From contig CANEVO010000009.1 in the NCBI GenBank assembly GCA_947442255.1, positions 1-60,986 on the forward strand: a DNA stretch of 60,986 bases, read 5' to 3'. This document shows positions 50,300 through 58,350 of this stretch, one piece after another (position 1 is the first letter of the stretch; the number at the start of each line of letters is the position of its first letter). Below the pieces are notes generated by a model that was not told where the DNA came from, made no database searches, and saw only the letters and a program-made list of their open reading frames with translations. Origin of the DNA: Opitutia bacterium (GTDB lineage: Bacteria > Verrucomicrobiota > Verrucomicrobiae > Opitutales > Opitutaceae). The translations under genes were made by a program, and so were the position numbers.

Positions 50300-52714
50300 T
50301 TAGCCACCGGTGCCGGACGAAATCTGGTCGCCGGAAGGGCGCGACGCATCGCCGGTGCGCTTCTCCGGATAAGCCACCCGCCCGTGGAGCATGTTGAGGA
50401 GCGTGAACTGGAAGCTGTTCTTGATCTTCGTGAGCTCCTCGAGCGTCAGCGGCGCTTCGTCGAGCTGCCCCTCTTGAAGTCGCTCCCCGACGATCCGGTT
50501 GACGAGTTCGCTGAGCTTTCCGGCGTCGACCTGGCGCAGCGAACGCGTGGTGGCTTCGACGCCATCGGCCAGCGAGATGATCGCGCTTTCCTTGAACTGT
50601 GGGCGGGGTCCATCGTAACGGAAGGCGTCCATCGCGACGTCGGCGGGCAGGGCGTCGCGATGGACGCCCGCGCGGGTTCCCGCCACCGGAAAGGGGGCGC
50701 GCGACTGGGACAGTTCGACGGCGCGCTGATAAAAAAACCGAACTAGGGTCGTGCCGTGGTGCTGCTGAATTACGTCGACCACGGCCCGGGGGAGTTGGTG
50801 CTTGTGGGCCAGTTCGACGCCATCGGCGACGTGCTGCTTGATCAGCCGGGCGGATTCCGCCGGGTCGAGGCCCGCGTGGAGATCCACGCGATCGCGCTGG
50901 TTTTCGATAAAGATTCCGGCGTTCCCGGTCTTGCCCACGTCGTGGAAGAGCGCGCAAACTCTGGCGACGAGGGGATTGGCCCCGATGGCGTTCGCGGCAT
51001 TTTCCGACAACTGGGCGACGACGAGCGAGTGGTGGTAGGTGCCGGGGGCGTCGAGCTGCATGCGGCGCAGCAGCGGATGATTGTAGTCGGTGAGCTCGAG
51101 TAGCGTGATGTCGGTCGTGCGCTTGAAGAGCGACTCGAGCACCGGCAGCAGACCGACGACCGCGATGCCGGTCAGGACACCCGTGGTGAGGCCGGCCACG
51201 ATTTGCCGCAGCAAAGTGTCCGGCGGCGTCTGGTCGGCGATGCCGATCAGCGCGGCGAACACCGCCACGGTCAGGCCGCCGGCGCCGGCGGCCCGTACCA
51301 CCAGTCCGCGGCGCCGGGCGTCGCGCCCAAAGTAGATCGCCACCAGCGACGCGAGGAAAGTGAGGACCAGCAGATCAAGCCGGTTGCCGTAAATGACTCC
51401 GGTGAAGATCGAGATCAGCAGGGCCATGAAGATGCCCGAACCGGCATCGATCAGGATTGCCACGATCAGCGGCGCGAAGGCCGTTGGCGCGACATAGGGC
51501 AAGGTCGAGGCCCACGAACTGTCGCGGAGGAAAAACTCGGCGCCACCGAGCGAGTAATTGGCGCGGACCAAGGCGAGGTTGACGATCACGACGAGGGCCA
51601 GCAGCCCGCAGCGCACATTGCTGCGCAGCGTCTCCGGATCCTCGATCCGGATGTAGATCAGCGAGGCCATCACCATCGCGAGCACGAGCAGCACCCGGCC
51701 GAACAGTGTCAGCCCCTCGTCGACGGCCGTGTCGCCATGGTCGCGGAGATACTGGCGGTGGGCCTGAAACATCTCGAACTGCTCCGGCGTCACGCGATCG
51801 CCGGCGGCAATGATGTTCTGGCCGCGGGCGACCGAGACGGTCACGGGCTTAATCGAGTTGCCGGCGGCGGCTTGGCGCGCCTCGGTGGCGGCCCGATCGA
51901 AGACGATGTCGGGAGTCAGGCCGAAGCGAAAGAACCGGAAGACTGCGAGCGTCGCGGCCCGGGGCAGGTTGTCGGTCGCGAGGTTGACGCGGAGCAACGT
52001 CAGGGCGTCCTCGATCGATTGCACGGGCCGCTGGGAGACTTTGCCATCGGGCCGCACGATTTGAAACACGACGGCGCTGCCGGGGATCCCGCTGCCGAGC
52101 GCGGAGTCGCTGATGCCCTCGGCGTAGAGATTGCGCAGGGTGACGAGTCCATTTTCGAACACGAGGGCCCGCATCTTCGCGTCGCTGCCGGCCAGGATGG
52201 CGGCGAGGTCCTCGGCGGTGGCGTGATACGATGGATCGCGCGCATTGAAGGCGTCCGTGAGAGCGGTCAACTCGGCGCGGCGATTGAGCAGCGATCCCGC
52301 CGCCGCGGACGGATGCGAGGCCTCATAGGCGGCGAGCTGGGCAAGCAGATCCTGGGCGGCGGCCTCGAAGCGGTGTAGCGGCGCGGTTTCGATCCGGTAG
52401 ACCGGCGGCACGTGATCCAGGAACTGCTCCCGCACGGCCCGCGTTTTCTCGGCGCTTTCGTAGTTGAACGAGGCCAGCGCCGTGACCCGGGAGCTGGCGA
52501 CCTGGTTGGTCTGCACCGGCACGTTGAGGGTGCTGATGCCGGCCGAGCTGATGAGCGCGATGGCCGTCACCGTCACGATAAAGATCAGGACGGCAATCAG
52601 CCGGCTGCGATCCAGGAACTCACCCATCCCGGACGGTGGAATGGCGGAGAGTCGTCCGGTCCGGCGGGCATTGAGGCCGCCGACGAGGAGCTTGAGTTGA
52701 TTGCGAACAGACAT
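50300..52714 (-). CDS. 7TM-HD family phosphohydrolase (PgpH/YqfF-like)
   Basis: This is an 804-residue membrane protein: one N-terminal helix, a long extracytoplasmic domain (about 60-350), seven helices (about 355-560) and a cytoplasmic HD domain. The HD motifs are GTYHHSLVV, ALFHDVGKTG, IKQHVADGV and QQHHGTTLV. The usual FIENQ follows the HD. PgpH-type proteins degrade cyclic di-AMP; that role is likely but inferred, since no c-di-AMP synthase is in view. It sits between phoH and ybeY, the conserved order in many bacteria. Confidence 0.92.
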   Translation of the reverse strand: MSVRNQLKLLVGGLNARRTGRLSAIPPSGMGEFLDRSRLIAVLIFIVTVTAIALISSAGISTLNVPVQTNQVASSRVTALASFNYESAEKTRAVREQFLDHVPPVYRIETAPLHRFEAAAQDLLAQLAAYEASHPSAAAGSLLNRRAELTALTDAFNARDPSYHATAEDLAAILAGSDAKMRALVFENGLVTLRNLYAEGISDSALGSGIPGSAVVFQIVRPDGKVSQRPVQSIEDALTLLRVNLATDNLPRAATLAVFRFFRFGLTPDIVFDRAATEARQAAAGNSIKPVTVSVARGQNIIAAGDRVTPEQFEMFQAHRQYLRDHGDTAVDEGLTLFGRVLLVLAMVMASLIYIRIEDPETLRSNVRCGLLALVVIVNLALVRANYSLGGAEFFLRDSSWASTLPYVAPTAFAPLIVAILIDAGSGIFMALLISIFTGVIYGNRLDLLVLTFLASLVAIYFGRDARRRGLVVRAAGAGGLTVAVFAALIGIADQTPPDTLLRQIVAGLTTGVLTGIAVVGLLPVLESLFKRTTDITLLELTDYNHPLLRRMQLDAPGTYHHSLVVAQLSENAANAIGANPLVARVCALFHDVGKTGNAGIFIENQRDRVDLHAGLDPAESARLIKQHVADGVELAHKHQLPRAVVDVIQQHHGTTLVRFFYQRAVELSQSRAPFPVAGTRAGVHRDALPADVAMDAFRYDGPRPQFKESAIISLADGVEATTRSLRQVDAGKLSELVNRIVGERLQEGQLDEAPLTLEELTKIKNSFQFTLLNMLHGRVAYPEKRTGDASRPSGDQISSGTGG

Positions 52715-52731
52715 TGCGGGCCGGGGCGTAC

Positions 52732-53718
52732 TCAGGGTTTCTCCTCTGTGCCATGGCCGTCGTGATCCGGATGCCGATAGGCTTCGTAGGCGGCGATAAT
52801 CTTCTGGACGAGGGGATGGCGGACCACGTCGGCGCCGCTGAAGGTGTGGAAGTCGATCCCGGGCACGTCCGCCAGAATGTGCCGGACCTCGAGCAACCCG
52901 CTCTGTTTCGAACGCGGCAGGTCGATTTGGGTGATGTCCCCCGTGATCACCATCCGCGAATCCTCCCCCAGCCGGGTGAGGAACATCATCATCTGTTCGG
53001 GCGTGGTGTTCTGTGCCTCGTCGAGCACGATGAAGGCCCGCGACAGCGTCCGACCGCGCATGTAGGCGAGCGGCGCAATCTCGATCACGCCCTTCGCCGA
53101 GAGCCGGGCGACATCCTCCGCGTCAAGCATGTCGTGCAGGGCGTCGTACAGCGGGCGCAGGTAAGGCAGGATCTTCTCGCGAAGGTCGCCCGGCAGAAAA
53201 CCCAGCGCCTCTCCGGCCTCGACGGCGGGCCGGGTCAGGATCACGCGCTCGACCTCGTTCTTCAGGAGCGCGGACACCGCCGCCGCCATCGCCAGATAGG
53301 TCTTGCCGGTGCCGGCCGGCCCGATGCCGAACACCACCGGATGGGCCAGCATGGATTGCAGGTACAGTTTTTGACCGAGCGTTTTGGGAACGATGGTCTT
53401 GCGGTTGGTGGCAATCACCAGCGGCTGCTCCAGCAAAGCGTTCAAGGCGTCCCCTTCGCCCCGGGCAAACGTGTCCGCCAGCCGGTGGAAATCCGGCGTG
53501 CGAATCGTCATTCCCTGGGCCCGCGCCTGATCGAGAAAGCCAAAGAACGCCTCGGCATTGGCCAGAGGGGCGACCGGTGCGTCGATCTTCAGCCAATCGT
53601 CGCGGGTCACAAACTTCACCCCCAGAGCCCGCTCGGCGTGCACCAGGTTTTCCTCCCGGCCCGCATAAAGCGAACTGAGGTGACGGGGGCTCGAAAAATG
53701 GAGGGTCTTGAAAGGCAC
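52732..53718 (-). CDS. phoH: PhoH-family ATPase
   Basis: This is a 328-residue cytoplasmic ATPase/helicase-like protein of the PhoH/YbeZ group, usually paired with YbeY in RNA metabolism. Walker A is [16 protein letters not shown], with Walker B in [37 protein letters not shown] and [13 protein letters not shown] are also family signatures. Length is normal. It precedes the 7TM-HD gene by 17 bases and follows the HIT gene on the same strand. Confidence 0.95.
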   Translation of the reverse strand: MPFKTLHFSSPRHLSSLYAGREENLVHAERALGVKFVTRDDWLKIDAPVAPLANAEAFFGFLDQARAQGMTIRTPDFHRLADTFARGEGDALNALLEQPLVIATNRKTIVPKTLGQKLYLQSMLAHPVVFGIGPAGTGKTYLAMAAAVSALLKNEVERVILTRPAVEAGEALGFLPGDLREKILPYLRPLYDALHDMLDAEDVARLSAKGVIEIAPLAYMRGRTLSRAFIVLDEAQNTTPEQMMMFLTRLGEDSRMVITGDITQIDLPRSKQSGLLEVRHILADVPGIDFHTFSGADVVRHPLVQKIIAAYEAYRHPDHDGHGTEEKP

Positions 53719-53763
53719 AGCGCGTCGAACGGGGAACCAAGGGCGAAGTCCCGGAGAGATAAA

Positions 53764-54324
53764 TTAGGCGCGGCGGCGCGGTTTCGGACGCCGCGGGCCC
53801 GGCTTCCGATCCGCCGCCGGCATGTGGGGCAGGCCGGTCGGCTTCATCGCCGCCTGCAACTTGTCCCAGGTTGCCGTGAGCGACTGGGGCAGAATCCGGG
53901 TCTGGCCAAGCACCGGCATGAAGTTGTTGTCGCCGTTCCAGCGGGGAACGATGTGCCCGTGGAGATGCGAGATGCTGCCGCCGGCGACCGGACCGCCAAG
54001 ATTGAAGCCAATGTTGAACCCGTCGGGCCGCATTGCCCGGGTCAGGAGTTGCTGGGCGAAGACGATCTCGTCGAACAGGTCCGCCCGTTCCTGGCTGGTC
54101 AGGTCCTCGAGGCGCGTGACATCCCGAAAGGGCACGGCCAGCAGGTGACCGGGATTATATGGAAACCGGTTTAGCAGGAGGTAGGAGAGGGGGGCCCGGT
54201 GGACGATCAACGCCGTCCGGTCATCACCCAAGGCCGGCAGCTCCGTGAACGGTTGCCTCATGTTCGCCGGATACCGAGGTGCCTCGATGTATTCCATGCG
54301 CCAGTGGGCGTGAAGCTGCTGCAT
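53764..54324 (-). CDS. HIT-family nucleotide hydrolase
   Basis: This is a 186-residue protein of the histidine-triad family, acting on dinucleoside polyphosphates or nucleotide adducts (AP4A-type). The core runs from LIVHRAPLSYLLLNRFPYNPGH to the triad motif ISHLHGHIVPRW with H120, H122 and H124. The C-terminal 15 residues are Arg/Lys/Pro-rich. The ATG at 54324 matches family length; a longer frame to 54393 is rejected. It is the first gene of the phoH - HD - ybeY run. Confidence 0.92.
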   Translation of the reverse strand: MQQLHAHWRMEYIEAPRYPANMRQPFTELPALGDDRTALIVHRAPLSYLLLNRFPYNPGHLLAVPFRDVTRLEDLTSQERADLFDEIVFAQQLLTRAMRPDGFNIGFNLGGPVAGGSISHLHGHIVPRWNGDNNFMPVLGQTRILPQSLTATWDKLQAAMKPTGLPHMPAADRKPGPRRPKPRRRA

Positions 54325-54449
54325 GAGGACGGTGGACTGGGTGACTGGCGGAAAAAGAGGTGGGAGCAAAAAGAGACACCCCTGCAAAGTCAAAACCCGG
54401 TTGAGGCGGGGGCTTGAGCCCCGGATCGATCAATGCCGATTATGCGTTC

Positions 54450-54480
54450 TTGCATTATGGAATGACGATCGTCATTTAAT
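54450..54480 (+). promoter_or_regulatory. Candidate promoter with a 16-bp palindromic operator upstream of the TetR gene
   Basis: AATGACGATCGTCATT (54461-54476) is a perfect palindrome in an A/T-rich patch. TTGCAT at 54450-54455 and TTTAAT at 54475-54480 could be -35 and -10 boxes with 19 bases between, so the palindrome would lie in the spacer. It is about 200 bases before the TetR-family gene and about 140 bases from the HIT gene start on the other strand. This size and symmetry fit a TetR-type operator; the assignment is inference. Confidence 0.55.
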
Positions 54481-54505
54481 TGGAGGTCGTTCACCGGTGG
54501 GAGCC

Positions 54506-54596
54506 TCAAAACCCTTAGGTGTAGGGCTGCCGCCCTTCGACTGGCTCAGGGCCTGGGATTCCCTCCGTTTGGCCGTGAGCTTGCCGAACGGGCTCA
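54506..54596. repeat. 91-base direct repeat, copy 2
   Basis: It matches 49616-49706 at an offset of 4890 with a few substitutions. It lies between the candidate operator and the TetR gene, so a transcript from that promoter would carry it in the leader. Confidence 0.9.
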
Positions 54597-54674
54597 TCGG
54601 AAGGCTCTAAATTATCGAGATAGATCGGCAAACGCAAACAACTGTCCTGAAGTCAACTACACATTTAATGCCCA

Positions 54675-55313
54675 ATGCGCTACCCTCCCAGCCACAAACA
54701 GACCATCCGCCGTCGAATCCTCGGTGCGGCCGGCCGGGTTTTTCGGGAACGGGGGGTGGCGGAAGCTGGGGTGGACGATGTGATGCGGGCCGCCGGGATG
54801 ACCCACGGCGGATTCTATGCCTACTTCGACGGCAAGGCTCAACTCGTGGCCGAGGCCAGCGCGGAGGCCTTTGCGGCGGCGATTCCCAATCTTGATCGCA
54901 TCGCTCGGACCCCGACCGCCGCGGCCCGGACCCGGCTGATGATCGATAGTTATCTGGCGGCCCGACACCGGGACAACCGCGGCGCGGGCTGTTTTGTCGT
55001 CGCGGTCGGGGCGGACATGGCCCGGCTCAAGGGCGAGTTGCGCACGGCGTATGCCCGGGAGTTTTCCGCGCACTTGGATCGGCTCGCCGCGGCGCTGCGT
55101 TTGAGTCCGGACCCCGGCGAGAGTCGCGAGAAAGCCACGCAGTTGCTCAGTGCGCTGGTCGGCGGATTGCTGCTGGCCCGGGCAATCGAGGATCCGGTTC
55201 GGAGCGACGCGCTCCTGCAGGCGATGCGACGCCGGCTGCGCCGGGAGTTTGCCGGCGAAAACGAGCGTGCGCCGCAGCCGTCGGCGACCCACGATTTCAT
55301 GCGCGCGTTTTAA
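54675..55313 (+). CDS. TetR-family transcriptional regulator
   Basis: This is a 212-residue regulator: N-terminal helix-turn-helix (IRRRILGAAGRVFRERGVAE...VMRAAGMTHGGFYAYF, about 11-50), then a ligand-binding domain. The HTH and following AGCFVVAVGADMAR segment are like the YxaF/NemR-type group that responds to small reactive or aromatic compounds. It reads in the direction of fabF, 42 bases away, but fabF may have its own promoter. The best operator candidate is the palindrome at 54461. No efflux or reductase target gene lies next to it. Confidence 0.9.
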   Translation: MRYPPSHKQTIRRRILGAAGRVFRERGVAEAGVDDVMRAAGMTHGGFYAYFDGKAQLVAEASAEAFAAAIPNLDRIARTPTAAARTRLMIDSYLAARHRDNRGAGCFVVAVGADMARLKGELRTAYAREFSAHLDRLAAALRLSPDPGESREKATQLLSALVGGLLLARAIEDPVRSDALLQAMRRRLRREFAGENERAPQPSATHDFMRAF

Positions 55314-55355
55314 CCGCGCGCCTCTTTCGCTCAACTTTTCGACTTTTTCTGTTCC

Positions 55356-56678
55356 ATGGCCCATCCCTCCCTTCCCTCCCGTCGCGTCGTCATCACCGGT
55401 GTCGGTGCCGTCACGCCCTGCGGCAACTCCGCTCCCGCCACCTGGTCTGCGCTCATCGCCGGTCGCAGTGGCATCGGTCGCATTACGCGTTTCGATGCGA
55501 CCGGCTGCACCGCCCAGATTGCGGGCGAGGTGAGAGACTTCGATCCGGCCCGGCTGCTGCCGACGCCGCTGCATCCGCGTGGTCCGCAAGGCGAGGCTCT
55601 GACTCAGGCGATGACTTTGAAGGACGTGAAGAAGTTCGGTCGCTTCACGCACCTCGGCGCCGCCGCGGCGGTCGAGGCCTATGCGGACTCGGGACTTGAT
55701 GCGCATCGCGCCACCCTGCCGGCGGAGCGGATGGGCGTGAACCTCGGGGTCGGCCTCGGCGGCCTGCCGGAGATGGAAGCGATGCACACGACCTGGCAGA
55801 CGGGCGGGTTTCGCAAAATCTCGCCCTTCTTCATCATCCAGATCGCGCCCAATCTCCTCGCCGGCCAGGTGAGCCTGCTGCTCGACTTTCGCGGTTCCAA
55901 CATGAGCGTGGCCTCGGCCTGTGCCACCAGCGGCCATGCCTTGGGCGAGGCGGCGGCGGCCATCATGCGCGACGATGCCGATGTCATGATCTCCGGCGGC
56001 GCCGAGTCGACGATCACCCCGCTCGCGGTCGGCGCCTTTGCCCAGATGCGCGCTCTGTCGACGCGCAACGATGCCCCGGAAAAGGCCTCGCGTCCGTACG
56101 ACAAAGATCGCGACGGCTTTGTCCTCTCGGAGGGCTCAGTCGTCTTCGTGCTGGAGGAACTCGAGCACGCCCGTCGGCGCGGCGCGCGAATTTACGCCGA
56201 GTTGAAGGGCTACGGCGCCTCGGCCGATGCGTTTCATCTGTCGTCCCTCGCGCCCGGGGCCGAGGGCTCGGCGCGTTCGATGAAGCAGGCCCTCGCCCGC
56301 GCCGGGCTGACGCCGGGTGACATCGACTATGTTTCCGCGCACGCCACGTCCACCCCCGGGGGCGACGGCGAGGAGGCGACGGCGATCGCGACCGTCTTCG
56401 CGGAAAACAAGGCGCGGCTCCACGTCAGTGGTGTGAAGTCGATGACCGGTCATCTGCTCGGTGGAGCGGGCGCGATGGGGGCGTTTACCGCGGTGCTCGC
56501 GATCCGCGACGGCGTGATTCCGCCGACGATCAACTTGGAGAACATCGATCTGGTGTGCGCCAGTCTCGGACTGAATTTCACACCCAACGAGGCCGTGCGA
56601 AAACCGGTCCGGGCCGCGTTGGCGAACAGCTTCGGCTTCGGCGGCACGAACGCGTCGCTGGTCGTCGCGCAGATTTGA
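55356..56678 (+). CDS. fabF: Beta-ketoacyl-ACP synthase II
   Basis: This enzyme extends fatty acids by condensing malonyl-ACP with acyl-ACP. The 440-residue protein has the thiolase-fold catalytic triad: C189 in SVASACATSGHA, H329 in VSAHATSTPGGD and H366 in GVKSMTGHLLGG. The C-terminal NSFGFGGTNAS is present. Relative to typical FabF (about 412 residues) it has an extra segment near 68-86 (LLPTPLHPRGPQGEALTQAM). No acyl carrier protein gene is adjacent, so pathway placement rests on homology. Confidence 0.92.
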   Translation: MAHPSLPSRRVVITGVGAVTPCGNSAPATWSALIAGRSGIGRITRFDATGCTAQIAGEVRDFDPARLLPTPLHPRGPQGEALTQAMTLKDVKKFGRFTHLGAAAAVEAYADSGLDAHRATLPAERMGVNLGVGLGGLPEMEAMHTTWQTGGFRKISPFFIIQIAPNLLAGQVSLLLDFRGSNMSVASACATSGHALGEAAAAIMRDDADVMISGGAESTITPLAVGAFAQMRALSTRNDAPEKASRPYDKDRDGFVLSEGSVVFVLEELEHARRRGARIYAELKGYGASADAFHLSSLAPGAEGSARSMKQALARAGLTPGDIDYVSAHATSTPGGDGEEATAIATVFAENKARLHVSGVKSMTGHLLGGAGAMGAFTAVLAIRDGVIPPTINLENIDLVCASLGLNFTPNEAVRKPVRAALANSFGFGGTNASLVVAQI

Positions 56679-56804
56679 AGATGTTGGCATTCGAAGGTTC
56701 CTTAGTCGGAAGTGTGCCGCCGGTATCGGCGAAGAGGGGGCGCTCGCGATCCGATTCCCAATCTGGCTCGCGTTCCCAGCGGAGTCGCGCATCGGCTCTC
56801 CGCC

Positions 56805-57913
56805 ATGCTGTCAGGTTGGAAGAATCTTCGCGCGGCCGTTCCGGCGCCATTTCTGGCGATGCTCGGTCTGGGGGCTGGCTTTCTCGCCTTCGTGGCGTGG
56901 GACCAGTCCCACTGGTGGCGTATCAAGGAGGATTACAGCTTCGGCTGGCTCGTGCCGTTTTTCGTCCTCTTCGTGGTGCATGATCGCTGGGCCCGGATCT
57001 CCGCCTCACTTGGGGCGTGCGCGGCACCCGGCAGTCCGCGGACGGGCGACTGGGAGAAGTGGCTGCTCCGCTTCGCCGTCTTCGGCACGCTCGCGGGCGG
57101 GGTCCTGATGTTTCTTCTCGGGGCGTTTTATCGCGCCGGCGCGGGTACCTCCCAGCCCGGGACGCTCGCGCTCACGCTGGGCATGGTGGGAATTCTCCTG
57201 CCGTTGCTGTTTCTAAACGCGCCGGAGCCGGAGCCTGGCACACCCGGGACTCTGCCCGCGTCCAGCTCACGGCCTGGTTCCTTTTCCCCGTGCTCATCTG
57301 GCTCGTCTCCGCCCCGATGGTCTCGGCGGTGGAAACGCAGCTCAACCTTGCGCTGCTCCGGCGCGTGGTGGTCGTGGTGGCCTTCGTGTTCGATCTGCTC
57401 GGCGTCGCGATCGAGCAGCAGGGCAACATCCTCGCGCTGCCGAACGGGAATGTGGGCGTGGAAGATGCCTGTTCCTGGATCCAGTCGCTGACGGGCTGCC
57501 TGTTCGCTGGCTCGTTCCTCGCGGCGGTCTTCCTCGACTCCTTCCCGCGCAAGGTCGCGCTGGTCGCGGCGGCCCTGTTCCTCGCCTTTCTGACCAACCT
57601 CGGCCGGAGCCTCTTCCTCACTGCCTGGGCCTACCAATATGGTCCGAATGCCATCGAGGGCACGGTGCACGATGTGGCCGGTTACGCCGTGCTCGGGCTC
57701 ACGGCCGTGGGCCTTCTCTGCCTGCTGCCGATCTTCAATCTGAAGTTCGATCTGCGGTCCGCCGACGCCGAGGTCGCTTCCTGTTCAGCCTCGATTCGCC
57801 CTGGTCCGGGTGGCACCAGCGAAAGAATACAGGTGCCATGCGGTTCGGGTCAACCGCGGCTTCCGCTTTCGCGTGGCCGCGAGCGTGAGCGAGTGGAAAG
57901 CGGAGTGTCCTGA
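56805..57913 (+). pseudogene. Exosortase family protein split by a -1 frameshift
   Basis: Exosortases cut PEP-CTERM-type sorting signals. The first part, from ATG 56805, encodes helices and WWRIKEDYSFGWLVPF up to about FLNAPEPEPG (near 57240). The protein then continues in the -1 frame from about RVQLTAWFLFPVLIW (57262) to the stop at 57911. That frame carries the active-site motif VEDACSWIQSL (Cys), the Arg of TNLGRSLFL and the His of VHDVAGYAV. Either the genome has a one-base deletion, the sequence has an error, or the gene is broken. The last 15 or so residues (LSRGRERERVESGVS) are encoded by a family F repeat. Confidence 0.8.
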
Positions 57914-58330
57914 AACCCGTGTCCCACACCGCAGGCCACAAAACACCCCGTGTAACGTAATACTTGGATTTCGAAGTTAATCGGTTCGACGTAGCCCTGT
58001 CCGTGAGGGCAGGGACTTGCTCATTGCTACGCCTAAAATCGTCCCGCTGCTCACGCAGCGGGCTACCGTCAAAGCTCACGTGTAACGCATTACGTTACGT
58101 GTCCCGCCGATGTTCGAGGTCGCGTGCCACTCGCTCACGCTCGCAGCCACCAAGCCCTGCATCCTCAAAAGCTGCGATAGCAACTGCGGCCCAGTCTCGA
58201 TCGTTCGGAAGGTCCTTGCCCTCACGGGCAGGGCTACGCCGGGCGGCGAAAGCCCACGTGTAACGTATTACGTTACACGTCCCGCCGGGAAGTTTGCCGA
58301 CGGGTGCCACTCGCTCACGCTCGCAGCCAC
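57873..58330. repeat. Dense cluster of REP-like palindromes between exosortase and peptidase genes
   Basis: This 437-base spacer has no gene. It carries family F arms at 57873-57897, 58126-58150 and 58306-58330. Family G arms lie at 57991-58014 (GTAG + CCCTGTCC / GGGCAGGG), 58043-58066 (GTAG + CCCGCTGC / GCAGCGGG, minus strand) and 58214-58237. ACGTGTAACG-type palindromes lie at 57949, 58078-58102 and 58256-58280 (perfect: ACGTGTAACG-TATTA-CGTTACACGT). The block from 58078 to 58150 is echoed by that from 58256 to 58330, suggesting a duplicated composite unit. Confidence 0.88.
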
Positions 58331-58350
58331 CAGCCTGGAAGGCGGGGGCG

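Noticed and set aside
56805..57913. Programmed -1 ribosomal frameshift in the exosortase gene
   Set aside because: No X-XXY-YYZ heptamer with a downstream hairpin is visible at the junction. A mutation or sequence error is simpler.
57873..58330. CRISPR array in the repeat cluster
   Set aside because: Repeats are of several families in both orientations with irregular spacing, and no cas gene is near.
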